From Candidatus Arcticimaribacter sp. (GTDB lineage Bacteria > Bacteroidota > Bacteroidia > Flavobacteriales > Flavobacteriaceae), in contig WTJP01000077.1 of the NCBI GenBank assembly GCA_011526275.1, positions 8,796-28,361 on the forward strand: a stretch of 19,566 nucleotides of DNA. Reading direction: 5' to 3'. How positions within the stretch are numbered: the first letter of the stretch is position 1; every line of letters begins with the position of its first letter. The notes under the pieces are model-generated. The model did no database searches and had not been told where the DNA came from. It saw only the letters and a list, made by a program, of their open reading frames with translations. Of the stretch, positions 7,064 to 13,687 are shown one piece after another. The position numbers and the translations under genes were made by a program.

Positions 7064-8140
7064 TTACAACTTTTTGGCACCAGTACCAACTTGATCTTCA
7101 ATGTATTGTCCGTTCTCGCATAGCGATACCAACTCCGTCTTAATAAAAGAAAGAATGGCCGCTTTGTGTGTTTCAGGATAAAGCAAATGCACATTGGCCC
7201 CAGCGTCGAGGGTAAAGCACAAGGGGAGTTTAGTGTCGGCACGAAAATCCCACAGCTTGTTCAACACCGCAAGCGTATTGGGTTGCATCAAGACAAAATA
7301 GGGGTTTGAAGCCATCATCAAGGCGTGCAACGTCAAAGCTTCCAATTCAACCAAGGACATAAAATCATCGAGATTCCCCTCAGCCATAATATGCAGCAAG
7401 CGTTCTACATGTTGGTGCGCTTGTTCAAATCTTGTTTTGGCATAAGGGTGGTTTTCCATCAACTGATGCCCTAAGGTACTACTCACCTTTTTTTGTCCTT
7501 TGTCGATGATGAGGATGGTATCTTGATAGGTTGTAAACACGGGATGAATACTCTCTTGAATCATCGAACCAAAAGCTTGTGAACTTCCAGCGATGGCGGT
7601 CGTTTCTCCCCAAGACATCATGGGTCCTTGAATGGATCGAGCAGCGCTACCAGAGCCTAAACGCGCTAGAAAAGAAGCTTTCTTATTGAATTGTGCAGGG
7701 TCGGTCAATCCACCTGCTTGTTGCTCAATACTCAGTAAAGCCAATGCCAAAGCACTCATGCTAGAAGCAGAAGAAGCAATCCCACTACTGTGGGGGAAAG
7801 AATTCGACGATTCAATGGTCAATTCATGGTTCAATAAATAGGGACAATAGTCCACTATACGTTCAAAAAACGCCTCCATTTTAGGGTGAAATGCCGGTGC
7901 CTCTTCTCCTTCGAAACGAAAGGAAAACGAAAAACCATTTTGTCCTTCTTTAGGCGCAAAAGCCAAAGCAGTGGTAGTCAGACAATTCGACAAGGTGAAA
8001 CTCAACGATGGGTTTTGAGGAAATTGTTGTCCGTATTTTCCCCAATATTTCACCAAAGCAATATTGGAGGGAGAGGCCCAGCTCACTTTTCCACTGATGG
8101 GAGAAAAAGCCGGAGCCGTAAATTCTTTTTCAAAGCTCAT
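7064..8140 (-). CDS. mvaD: Mevalonate diphosphate decarboxylase
   Basis: A 358-residue GHMP-superfamily decarboxylase that converts mevalonate 5-diphosphate to isopentenyl diphosphate with ATP. The family signatures are all visible: SPSNIALVKYWGK (23-35), the ATP loop FPHSSGIASSASSMSALAL (115-133), RLGSGSAARSIQGP (160-173) and the catalytic-aspartate segment TLDAGANVHLL (310-320, Asp312). It is the first gene of the five-gene operon running down to the pseudouridine synthase, which shows that the organism makes isoprenoids by the mevalonate route, as flavobacteria do. The start at 8140 gives a short leader before the first conserved block, and a weak phylum-type promoter lies just upstream. 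It diverges from the TspO gene with 63 bp between the two starts. Confidence 0.94.
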   Translation of the reverse strand: MSFEKEFTAPAFSPISGKVSWASPSNIALVKYWGKYGQQFPQNPSLSFTLSNCLTTTALAFAPKEGQNGFSFSFRFEGEEAPAFHPKMEAFFERIVDYCPYLLNHELTIESSNSFPHSSGIASSASSMSALALALLSIEQQAGGLTDPAQFNKKASFLARLGSGSAARSIQGPMMSWGETTAIAGSSQAFGSMIQESIHPVFTTYQDTILIIDKGQKKVSSTLGHQLMENHPYAKTRFEQAHQHVERLLHIMAEGNLDDFMSLVELEALTLHALMMASNPYFVLMQPNTLAVLNKLWDFRADTKLPLCFTLDAGANVHLLYPETHKAAILSFIKTELVSLCENGQYIEDQVGTGAKKL

Positions 8141-8144
8141 GGGT

Positions 8145-8172
8145 TAAAGATAGTACATTCCCTTTCATTCAA
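8145..8172 (-). promoter_or_regulatory. Candidate Bacteroidota promoter for the isoprenoid operon
   Basis: Read on the minus strand, TTG (8172-8170) is followed after 17 bases by TATCTTTA (8152-8145), one base off the TAnnTTTG -7 box of this phylum. It lies just upstream of the decarboxylase start at 8140, giving a very short leader. The match is imperfect and rests on inspection only. Confidence 0.3.
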
Positions 8173-8189
8173 TACCGAAAAATATTTTA

Positions 8190-8197
8190 TTACTTTG
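8190..8197 (+). promoter_or_regulatory. Candidate -7 box for the TspO gene
   Basis: TTACTTTG, one base from TAnnTTTG, ends 6 bases before the TspO ATG at 8204. No clear TTG or TTTG element lies at the expected distance upstream. If used, the transcript would begin at or next to the start codon. Confidence 0.25.
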
Positions 8198-8203
8198 GTA
8201 GTA

Positions 8204-8689
8204 ATGAAAATCAACAAAGCCTTTATCGTAGGAAGTGTAATTGCAGTTAGCCTGTGCCTTTTGGTTGGTGGCGTTTCTGGCTACATTACCCGCATGGCTA
8301 TTCCCGTTTGGTACGCAGGCTTGGAGAAACCTTTTTTTACTCCACCCAATGGCTTGTTTGCTCCGGTGTGGACCACGCTTTACATTTTAATGGGGATTGC
8401 TGCAGGAGGGGTGTGGGCCAAGGGCCTTCATCATCGTTGGGTAAAAACAGCGCTGTATCATTTTGCCGCTCAGCTTGTAGTCAATGCCTTGTGGACCTTA
8501 GCTTTTTTTGGCTTAAAGCGCCCCGAACTTGGATTAGTCGTTATCATCACACTACTGGTATTGATCGAACGCTGCATTCATTGGTTTAAAATTGTAAACC
8601 GCACCACGGCCTTCTTACTCTATCCTTATTTTGCTTGGGTACTCTTTGCTACCTTTTTAAATGCAGGAATCGTTTACCTAAATCAATAA
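8204..8689 (+). CDS. tspO: TspO/MBR family membrane protein
   Basis: A 161-residue five-helix membrane protein of the TspO / peripheral benzodiazepine receptor family. It has the signature WYAGLEKPFFTPP (31-43) and APVWTTLYILMG (48-59), then QLVVNALWTLAFFG in the third helix region and PYFAWVLFATFLNAGI near the C-terminus. Family members bind and may degrade or transport porphyrins and sterol-like ligands and act in stress responses. One odd point: the usual PPxWxFGPVWT loop reads PPNGLFAPVWT, so a normally aromatic residue and a glycine are changed. The open frame runs further upstream but that part is antisense to the decarboxylase gene; the ATG at 8204 starts right at the first hydrophobic helix. 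Its stop is separated from the convergent phosphodiesterase stop by a single base. Confidence 0.92.
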   Translation: MKINKAFIVGSVIAVSLCLLVGGVSGYITRMAIPVWYAGLEKPFFTPPNGLFAPVWTTLYILMGIAAGGVWAKGLHHRWVKTALYHFAAQLVVNALWTLAFFGLKRPELGLVVIITLLVLIERCIHWFKIVNRTTAFLLYPYFAWVLFATFLNAGIVYLNQ

Positions 8690-8690
8690 T

Positions 8691-9440
8691 TTATTCCGGA
8701 TAAACGCGCTCGGGGAAATCAGTGATGATGGCATCTACTCCAAGGCGTTTCATTTCTTCAATGTCTGCAGGTTCATTGATGGTCCAAGGATATATTTTCA
8801 ATCCCGCTGCGTGGATTTTACGCACGTTTTTTTCATTCAAACTTCTAAAGTTCGGATTGATGGCAAAAGCATTGAGTTTTTGGGCGATTGGAATCGCATC
8901 GACAGGGTCATCTTCGGTTAAAACGGCTATGGCTACTTCCTGGGTGGCAGCGTAAAACAACTCCAATTCATTCCAATCAAAACTAGAAATAAATACCTCT
9001 TCTGGTTTTAAGGTTCCCGCTTTAAAATAGGTATCCAGCAAGGCAGCTGTGGGAGCTGCCGTGCGGGTACCTTTAAGTTCAATATTCAATACCGTTGTTC
9101 CAGCAGTGAGTTCTAAAACTTCATTTAGGGCGGGAATAGGTTCTCTGCCCAAAACGGTAATTTTTTGGATGGAATCCAAGCTTAACTCCTCGATATAGCC
9201 TGTGGCATCGGTGAGTTTTTCTAGGGTTTTATCGTGAAAAACGACCAACTCCCCTGATGCACATAAAAAGACGTCAATTTCAATCCCATCGACCCCTAGT
9301 TCTAGGGCTTTTTTAACCGAAGCTACGGTGTTTTCGGCCACGTGACCACGTGCACCACGATGCCCAATAACCAAAGGCTTAGTGGTAGTAGTACAGGATG
9401 TCGTGGCGAGTATCATCAAAAGGAAAAAGGTGTTTTTCAT
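8691..9440 (-). CDS. Glycerophosphodiester phosphodiesterase lipoprotein
   Basis: A 249-residue protein with a short lipoprotein signal (MKNTFFLLMILATTSC, Cys16 the likely lipidated residue) and a GDPD TIM-barrel domain. Catalytic and metal residues are visible: His27-Arg28 in VIGHRGARG, Glu36-Asn37 in AENT, Glu54 and Asp56 in GIEIDV, and His69 in VFHD. It hydrolyses deacylated phospholipids (glycerophosphodiesters) to glycerol 3-phosphate and an alcohol, in the periplasm or on the outer membrane. The residues after Cys16 (TTTTKP) are not acidic, so nothing suggests surface export. It follows the alpha-amylase-type gene by 4 bp, so the two lipoproteins are probably co-transcribed. No glycerol 3-phosphate transporter is present in the window. 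Confidence 0.9.
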   Translation of the reverse strand: MKNTFFLLMILATTSCTTTTKPLVIGHRGARGHVAENTVASVKKALELGVDGIEIDVFLCASGELVVFHDKTLEKLTDATGYIEELSLDSIQKITVLGREPIPALNEVLELTAGTTVLNIELKGTRTAAPTAALLDTYFKAGTLKPEEVFISSFDWNELELFYAATQEVAIAVLTEDDPVDAIPIAQKLNAFAINPNFRSLNEKNVRKIHAAGLKIYPWTINEPADIEEMKRLGVDAIITDFPERVYPE

Positions 9441-9444
9441 TTGT

Positions 9445-10827
9445 TTATTTTTTTAGGATCCAGAATTCCCATGGCTTCATTCGGTACTCATAGGAGAAAG
9501 ATAAACGCTTGGGTTTTTCATCAAAAAAGCGTTTAAACTCGCCATTGTAGGGAGAAGTGAATCCAATGTGATCTTTCGACATATTGGCGATAAAGACAAT
9601 GGTATCGCCTGCTTTCGAGCGTTCAAAAGCGAGCACTTTATCTTCCAAGGAGGTGGCGATAGGGGTGAACTTCCCTGCTTCTGCACCTGCATTCAAGGCG
9701 GGATGGGTTCGCTTTAATTCTCCAAGTTGTTTCAATAGTTGGAACGTTTCCCCAGCAACGCGTGGGAAGGAATCTTTTTCAAAAAAGAGAAGGCGTTTGT
9801 TTAAATCGTATTCCACTCCACTGTAAAGGAAAGGTAATCCAGGAGCTGCATAATTGAGCGCCATCATGGCGTGGGCTGCATCTCCATAAAGTTCGTCCAC
9901 AGTTCCTGCCCAAGCATTTTCATCGTGCGAGCTCACAAAGTTGAGCAGCAAATGCGAAGGATCGTGTTTTAAGATAAAATTCTCGCGATGCGCTGCATAG
10001 TCTTTCACTGTTTTGTGACCGTGAACGATGTCTTTGGTTAGGTGATGCCCAGGAAAGTCATAGGAAGCGTTAAAGTTTGCCAAATGCTCCATCCCGCCGG
10101 GGTGGTTCGCATCGGTTTCTCCCAAAAGGAAAACAGGCTTAATTTCACGCATGGCCGCAAAAGTATCTTCATAAAAATCCATGGGCACAGCATAGGCTTG
10201 ATCGACACGATAGCCGTCGATATCTACTTCTTTAATCCAGTACAGCATGGCTTCTTTCATCGCTGCACGCATGGTAGGCTGGTCGTAATCTAAATCGGCA
10301 ACATCGGTCCAACCAAAGGACTCTCCCGTGCGGGGGTCGATAGGATCAATGATCTCTCCTGCTTCGTTTTTCAAATAATATTCTGGATGTTGCTCAATCC
10401 AAACATGATCCCAACCCGTGTGCCCCGGCACCCAATCAAAAATAACGTACATGCCTAAGGCGTGCGCTTGCTCCACTAAGGCCTTTAAATCTTCTAAGGT
10501 TCCATATTCTGGATTTACGCCTTTGTAATCGGAAACGGCGTAATAGCTCCCTAAAGGACCTTTACTCTTTGTCGTAGAGATGGGGTAGGTAGGCATTAGC
10601 CACAAGATGTTTACCCCCAACTCTTTTACTTTGGGTAACTCTTTAGCGAAGGCGTTAAAAGTTCCTTCGTTGGTGAATTGTCGAATATTGACTTCGTATA
10701 AAATCCCTTGGGCCATGTCTTGTGCCGTGATTGGGGTCATGGGTTTAACCTCAACCGAGGATTCTTTTTGGGGCTCATGGCAAGCGATTATGCTCAATGC
10801 CAGACTAAAAATTAGGAGTTTTTTCAT
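9445..10827 (-). CDS. GH13 alpha-amylase-type glycoside hydrolase lipoprotein
   Basis: A 460-residue lipoprotein (MKKLLIFSLALSIIAC; Cys16 lipidated) carrying a GH13 (beta/alpha)8 barrel. The four conserved regions can be placed: region I FDWVPGHTG (130-138), region II DGYRVDQA (204-211) with nucleophile Asp209, region III LLGETDA (234-240) with acid/base Glu237, and region IV VSSHDEN (298-304) with Asp302. It should cleave alpha-glucans or oligosaccharides outside the cytoplasm; exact specificity (amylase, neopullulanase, glucosidase) is open. Region I has Gly in place of the usual Asn before His136. No SusC/SusD pair or maltose transporter lies beside it, so it is not a typical polysaccharide-utilisation locus. 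The post-cysteine stretch HEPQKESS is polar with two acids, which might favour surface exposure. It lies 4 bp upstream of the phosphodiesterase gene. Confidence 0.9.
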   Translation of the reverse strand: MKKLLIFSLALSIIACHEPQKESSVEVKPMTPITAQDMAQGILYEVNIRQFTNEGTFNAFAKELPKVKELGVNILWLMPTYPISTTKSKGPLGSYYAVSDYKGVNPEYGTLEDLKALVEQAHALGMYVIFDWVPGHTGWDHVWIEQHPEYYLKNEAGEIIDPIDPRTGESFGWTDVADLDYDQPTMRAAMKEAMLYWIKEVDIDGYRVDQAYAVPMDFYEDTFAAMREIKPVFLLGETDANHPGGMEHLANFNASYDFPGHHLTKDIVHGHKTVKDYAAHRENFILKHDPSHLLLNFVSSHDENAWAGTVDELYGDAAHAMMALNYAAPGLPFLYSGVEYDLNKRLLFFEKDSFPRVAGETFQLLKQLGELKRTHPALNAGAEAGKFTPIATSLEDKVLAFERSKAGDTIVFIANMSKDHIGFTSPYNGEFKRFFDEKPKRLSFSYEYRMKPWEFWILKK

Positions 10828-10828
10828 T

Positions 10829-10854
10829 TTTGGTTTTTTGTCTAAAAAACCAAA
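10829..10854. repeat. Perfect 11-bp inverted repeat upstream of the amylase gene
   Basis: Arms TTTGGTTTTTT (10829-10839) and AAAAAACCAAA (10844-10854) surround a GTCT loop. It fills most of the 42 bp between the ferredoxin stop and the amylase start and ends one base before the ATG. Only two G-C pairs support each arm, so it is weak as RNA; an operator, a start-codon hairpin or chance are all possible. Confidence 0.6.
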
Positions 10855-10858
10855 TATA
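10851..10858 (-). promoter_or_regulatory. Exact Bacteroidota -7 box upstream of the amylase/phosphodiesterase pair
   Basis: On the minus strand TATATTTG matches TAnnTTTG exactly, 23 bases before the amylase start. No TTG lies 17-23 bases upstream; the nearest is 29 bases away, so the -33 element is poor. If used, transcription would begin inside the inverted repeat at 10829-10854. Confidence 0.4.
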
Positions 10859-10869
10859 TAGAAAAGAAG

Positions 10870-11193
10870 TTAATCTTCTTCAGGCGCCAATTCTACTTGC
10901 AATCCTTCTAAATCTTCCGTGATAGGGATTTGACAGCCCAAGCGGCTACTTTCACGTACATGAAAGGCTTCAGCAAGCATGGCTTCTTCATCGTCAGAAC
11001 GTTCTCCCAAGGGATGATCCGAGAGTACGTAGCACTGGCAAGAAGCACAAAGTGCCATCCCGCCACATGTTCCTTCTACCGGTAATTCATGGGCTTTACA
11101 AACCTCCATTAGGTTCATGTTCATATCGGTTGGGGCTTCCAGTTCGTGTGTAATTCCCTCGCGATCGGTAACTGAGATTATAATATCACTCAT
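10870..11193 (-). CDS. 2Fe-2S ferredoxin (adrenodoxin type)
   Basis: A 107-residue acidic ferredoxin. The four cluster ligands follow the C-x5-C-x2-C...C pattern: Cys43, Cys49 and Cys52 in TCGGMALCASCQC, and Cys87 in SSRLGCQIPI, as in the adrenodoxin/ISC Fdx class rather than plant-type ferredoxins. An additional cysteine, Cys54, lies just after the third ligand. It carries single electrons in the cytosol, probably for iron-sulfur cluster assembly given its position right behind an Mrp-type ATPase and a NifU-like scaffold (8 bp gap to the latter). The C-terminus is a short acidic tail. The identification is firm; the redox partner is not visible here. Confidence 0.93.
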   Translation of the reverse strand: MSDIIISVTDREGITHELEAPTDMNMNLMEVCKAHELPVEGTCGGMALCASCQCYVLSDHPLGERSDDEEAMLAEAFHVRESSRLGCQIPITEDLEGLQVELAPEED

Positions 11194-11201
11194 TGTTTAT
11201 T

Positions 11202-11435
11202 TTAAACTTCTAAATTGATGACTTCTTCGATTTGCGGAGCGTGCTTTTTGATGGTCATTTCAACCCCAGACTTCAGGGTCATTTGATTTACAGAACATCC
11301 GGCACAGGCACCTTGTAATTGCACCTTAACTATTTTATCATCCTCGATGTCGATCAAAGAGATATCTCCTCCATCGGCAGCCAAGAAGGGACGAATTTCT
11401 TCTAAAGCAGTCAATACTTTTTCTCTTAATTCCAT
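11202..11435 (-). CDS. NifU C-terminal-domain iron-sulfur scaffold (NfuA-like)
   Basis: A 77-residue stand-alone NifU C-terminal domain. The cluster-binding CxxC is Cys44/Cys47 in GACAGCSVNQMTL, preceded by the conserved IRPFLAADGGDISLIDI (14-30). Such proteins hold a 4Fe-4S cluster between two subunits and pass it to apo-proteins. It lacks the N-terminal degenerate A-type domain found in E. coli NfuA, so it is the short form. It begins 4 bp after the Mrp stop and ends 8 bp before the ferredoxin start, forming a three-gene iron-sulfur unit. Confidence 0.93.
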   Translation of the reverse strand: MELREKVLTALEEIRPFLAADGGDISLIDIEDDKIVKVQLQGACAGCSVNQMTLKSGVEMTIKKHAPQIEEVINLEV

Positions 11436-11439
11436 GGGT

Positions 11440-12570
11440 TTATTTTTTTACAGCAGAGCAGCCTGCCATGGTAGTGATTTTTACCGCTTGGGTGGGTGGC
11501 AAATGGTCATTTCGCTTAACCAGTTCTTCCACCGCATTTCGCGTAATGACTTCAAACGCTTCACTTACTTGCGTCTTGTCTTGCAATGCTGCTGGACGCC
11601 CAACGTCGCCAGCCTCACGAATAGTTTGCACTATAGGCACCTCTCCTAAAAAGGGGACTTGCTTGTCTTCTGCTAAATTTTTTGCTCCCTCACGGCCAAA
11701 AAGATAGTATTTGTTATTGGGTAATTCTTCTGGAGTGAAATACGCCATATTCTCTACGATTCCCAAAACAGGGACGTTAATATTGTCCTGCTGGAACATT
11801 GCAATTCCTTTTTTCGCATCGGCTAAGGCAATGTTTTGCGGGGTGGAAACAACCACAGCTCCATTAATCGGTAAAGACTGGACAATGCTTAAATGAATAT
11901 CACCTGTCCCTGGAGGTAGATCGATCAGTAAAAAATCGAGCTGCCCCCACGCAGCGTCAAAAATCATTTGATTGAGCGCCTTGGCTGCCATGGGTCCACG
12001 CCAAATCACCGCTTGATCGGGCTGCGTGAAAAAGCCAATCGACAATACCTTTACGCCATAGTTTTCAATCGGCTCCATTTTGGATGCTCCATCGACATTC
12101 ACCGATAGCGGACGAGCTCCTTCCATGTCGAGCATGGTCGGAATAGATGGCCCATAGATATCGGCATCTAACACCCCAACATTAAAGCCCATTTTGGCAA
12201 GGGTTACCGCTAGGTTAGCCGTAACGGTAGATTTTCCTACCCCACCTTTACCCGATGAAATCGCAACAATATTGTCGATTCCCGGGATGGGTTGCCCTTT
12301 GATAGGCTCGCTTTTCGGGGGAGCTTGAATGGTAATATTCGTCTTGATTTTAGCTTTGGGATGCACCTCCTTGTGGATGCATTTTAATATCTCAACTTCC
12401 AGTTTCTTACGGGCTTGTAAACTGGGATTTTGCAAGGTTAAATCGATGACAACTTCATCACCAAAAACGACGATGTTCTTTACGGCACCACTTTCCATCA
12501 ACGGTTTTCCCTCCCCGGGAAGGGTGATGGTTCTTAAAGCTGCTTGAATGTCTTGTTTACTTAGGGTCAT
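11440..12570 (-). CDS. mrp: Mrp/NBP35-family P-loop ATPase, iron-sulfur carrier type
   Basis: A 376-residue protein with an N-terminal MIP18/DUF59-type domain (about 3-80) and a deviant-Walker ATPase domain: SSGKGGVGKST (105-115), DADIYGPSIPT (135-145) and LLIDLPPGTGD (214-224). Family members bind and deliver 4Fe-4S clusters. The CPxC cysteine pair that binds the cluster in many Mrp/Ind1/NBP35 proteins, expected just after ENMAYF (273-278), is absent; the segment reads TPEELPNNKYYLFG. The only cysteines are Cys64 and Cys371 near the tail. As far as I recall this replacement is common in Bacteroidota Mrp. A ten-codon upstream extension to 12600 would overlap an exact -7 promoter box, so I choose the ATG at 12570. 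It leads the NifU/ferredoxin operon. Confidence 0.92.
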   Translation of the reverse strand: MTLSKQDIQAALRTITLPGEGKPLMESGAVKNIVVFGDEVVIDLTLQNPSLQARKKLEVEILKCIHKEVHPKAKIKTNITIQAPPKSEPIKGQPIPGIDNIVAISSGKGGVGKSTVTANLAVTLAKMGFNVGVLDADIYGPSIPTMLDMEGARPLSVNVDGASKMEPIENYGVKVLSIGFFTQPDQAVIWRGPMAAKALNQMIFDAAWGQLDFLLIDLPPGTGDIHLSIVQSLPINGAVVVSTPQNIALADAKKGIAMFQQDNINVPVLGIVENMAYFTPEELPNNKYYLFGREGAKNLAEDKQVPFLGEVPIVQTIREAGDVGRPAALQDKTQVSEAFEVITRNAVEELVKRNDHLPPTQAVKITTMAGCSAVKK

Positions 12571-12597
12571 TCGCTTTTTTAAACTGATTCTAAATTG

Positions 12598-12605
12598 CAA
12601 ATATA
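12598..12605 (-). promoter_or_regulatory. Exact Bacteroidota -7 box for the mrp operon
   Basis: On the minus strand TATATTTG matches TAnnTTTG exactly, 27 bases upstream of the mrp ATG. No TTG is seen at the usual -33 distance, only a T-rich run (TTTTTTAG). It lies in the only non-coding gap here, which supports both the promoter and the chosen start. Confidence 0.5.
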
Positions 12606-12645
12606 CAGGGAAGAAAGGGACTAAAAAAGTTTGGAAGTGAAAGCT

Positions 12646-12972
12646 TTAACTTAATTCTGTATTGGGATCCCAAAAGACCTGATCAAAATTTTGAACTTGG
12701 TTGTCTTTGACCTCAACACCTTCGTTTTCGAGCAATTGCTGCATAAGGTAAATCCCGTCGAAGTGGTGTTTTCCCGTGAGTAATCCTTGACGATTCACCA
12801 CCCGATGTGCAGGTACATCTTCGCGGGTATGTGCGGCATTCATCGCCCAGCCTACCATACGGGCGCTTTGGGGGGAACCAATTTTTCTGGCAATAGCTCC
12901 ATAGGCCGTCACCCGACCCTCGGGAATTTGCCGAACTACAGTGTAAACGCGCTCAAAGAAATTATCGTCCAT
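12646..12972 (-). CDS. Alkyltransferase-like protein (ATL; MGMT DNA-binding domain without the active cysteine)
   Basis: A 108-residue protein made of the MGMT C-terminal DNA-binding domain. It shows IPEGRVTAYGAIARKIG (16-32), with the nucleotide-flipping Tyr24, and SARMVGWAMN (37-46), with the Arg38 that would fill the DNA gap. The alkyl-acceptor motif PCHRV reads PAHRVV (54-59), so the cysteine is Ala55. Such ATL proteins bind O6-alkylguanine and hand it to nucleotide excision repair instead of repairing it themselves. E. coli YbaZ has Trp at this site and yeast Atl1 has Trp as well; Ala is another variant. The start overlaps the trmB end by 11 bp, so the two genes are likely translated from one message. 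Confidence 0.9.
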   Translation of the reverse strand: MDDNFFERVYTVVRQIPEGRVTAYGAIARKIGSPQSARMVGWAMNAAHTREDVPAHRVVNRQGLLTGKHHFDGIYLMQQLLENEGVEVKDNQVQNFDQVFWDPNTELS

Positions 12973-13645
12973 GGGGAAAACGAAAGGTGAGGTAGGTAAT
13001 CAATTTGTCCTTTTCGAGAAATAATTTCTCGTAATGCGTCTGTATAGCAGTTACATGCTTTGGTGCATGCGGATTTCCATAAACGTCGTGGTGTGCATAG
13101 TCCACTTCCCAACCCTTCCCCTCTAGCAACCCAAGGGTGTAGCCGTGCAAGAACTCGCTGTCTGTCTTGAGGTGAATTTTCCCGTCAGCTTTTAGAATCT
13201 TTTGGTAACGCGCCAAGAATTGCGGATTGGTTAAACGGTGTTTGGTGCGCTTAAACTTGATTTGTGGGTCGGGGAAAGTAATCCAAATTTCGTCCACTTC
13301 ATCTTCGGCAAAAACATCTTCGATCAACTCTATTTGTGTGCGTAAAAAAGCTACATTGGGTAAGCCCAATTCAAGCGACTCTTTCGCGCCAGCCCAAAAC
13401 CGCGCTCCTTTAATATCCACACCAACAAAGTTTTTTTCGGGGTACTGCTGCGCCAAGTAAACCGAATACTCACCTTTCCCACAGCCCAATTCTACCACCA
13501 AGGGTTGTTCTTTTTTAAAAAAAGAACTGTTCCACTTTCCTTTGTATTGAAAGTTCCCCGAGGTCACTTCTTCCCGCTCGGGCTGAATGACGTTGCTAAA
13601 GGTTTTATTTTGATTGAAACGTTTGAGTTTGTTCTTACTTCCCAC
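12962..13645 (-). CDS. trmB: tRNA (guanine-N7-)-methyltransferase
   Basis: A 227-residue SAM-dependent methyltransferase that makes m7G46 in the tRNA variable loop. The SAM-binding motif is VVELGCGKGEYSVYLA (50-65), followed by FVGVDIKG (73-80), the substrate motif TFPDPQIKFKRTKHRL (123-138), and LKTDSEFL (158-165). The basic N-terminus (SKNKLKRFNQNK) is typical. The start codon is GTG, read from CAC at 13643-13645; no ATG lies in frame before the SAM domain, and an exact -7 box sits 15 bases upstream, which fits this start. It ends 11 bp inside the alkyltransferase-like gene downstream. Confidence 0.94.
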   Translation of the reverse strand: MGSKNKLKRFNQNKTFSNVIQPEREEVTSGNFQYKGKWNSSFFKKEQPLVVELGCGKGEYSVYLAQQYPEKNFVGVDIKGARFWAGAKESLELGLPNVAFLRTQIELIEDVFAEDEVDEIWITFPDPQIKFKRTKHRLTNPQFLARYQKILKADGKIHLKTDSEFLHGYTLGLLEGKGWEVDYAHHDVYGNPHAPKHVTAIQTHYEKLFLEKDKLITYLTFRFPHGR

Positions 13646-13659
13646 TTTCGGCTTTTTGG

Positions 13660-13667
13660 CAAAACTA
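13660..13667 (-). promoter_or_regulatory. Exact Bacteroidota -7 box for trmB
   Basis: TAGTTTTG on the minus strand matches TAnnTTTG exactly, 15 bases before the GTG start of trmB and within the 42-bp gap behind the sensor kinase. No -33 TTG is evident upstream. Confidence 0.42.
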
Positions 13668-13687
13668 CTACTATTTTGGGAAGAAAT

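Noticed and set aside
7886..8203. Long N-terminal extension of the TspO frame (106 codons)
   Set aside because: It is antisense to the decarboxylase gene, unlike any TspO protein, and covers the divergent promoter region.
9445..10827. Part of a starch-utilisation (Sus) locus
   Set aside because: No SusC, SusD, sensor or transporter genes are nearby; only the hydrolase and a phosphodiesterase are linked.
13507..13527. Perfect palindrome GTTC-T6-A-A6-GAAC, resembling a hairpin or operator
   Set aside because: It lies inside the trmB coding region, encoding Ser-Phe-Phe-Lys-Lys-Glu-Gln; complementary TTT and AAA codons for Phe and Lys explain it, and the stem is too AT-rich to be a terminator.
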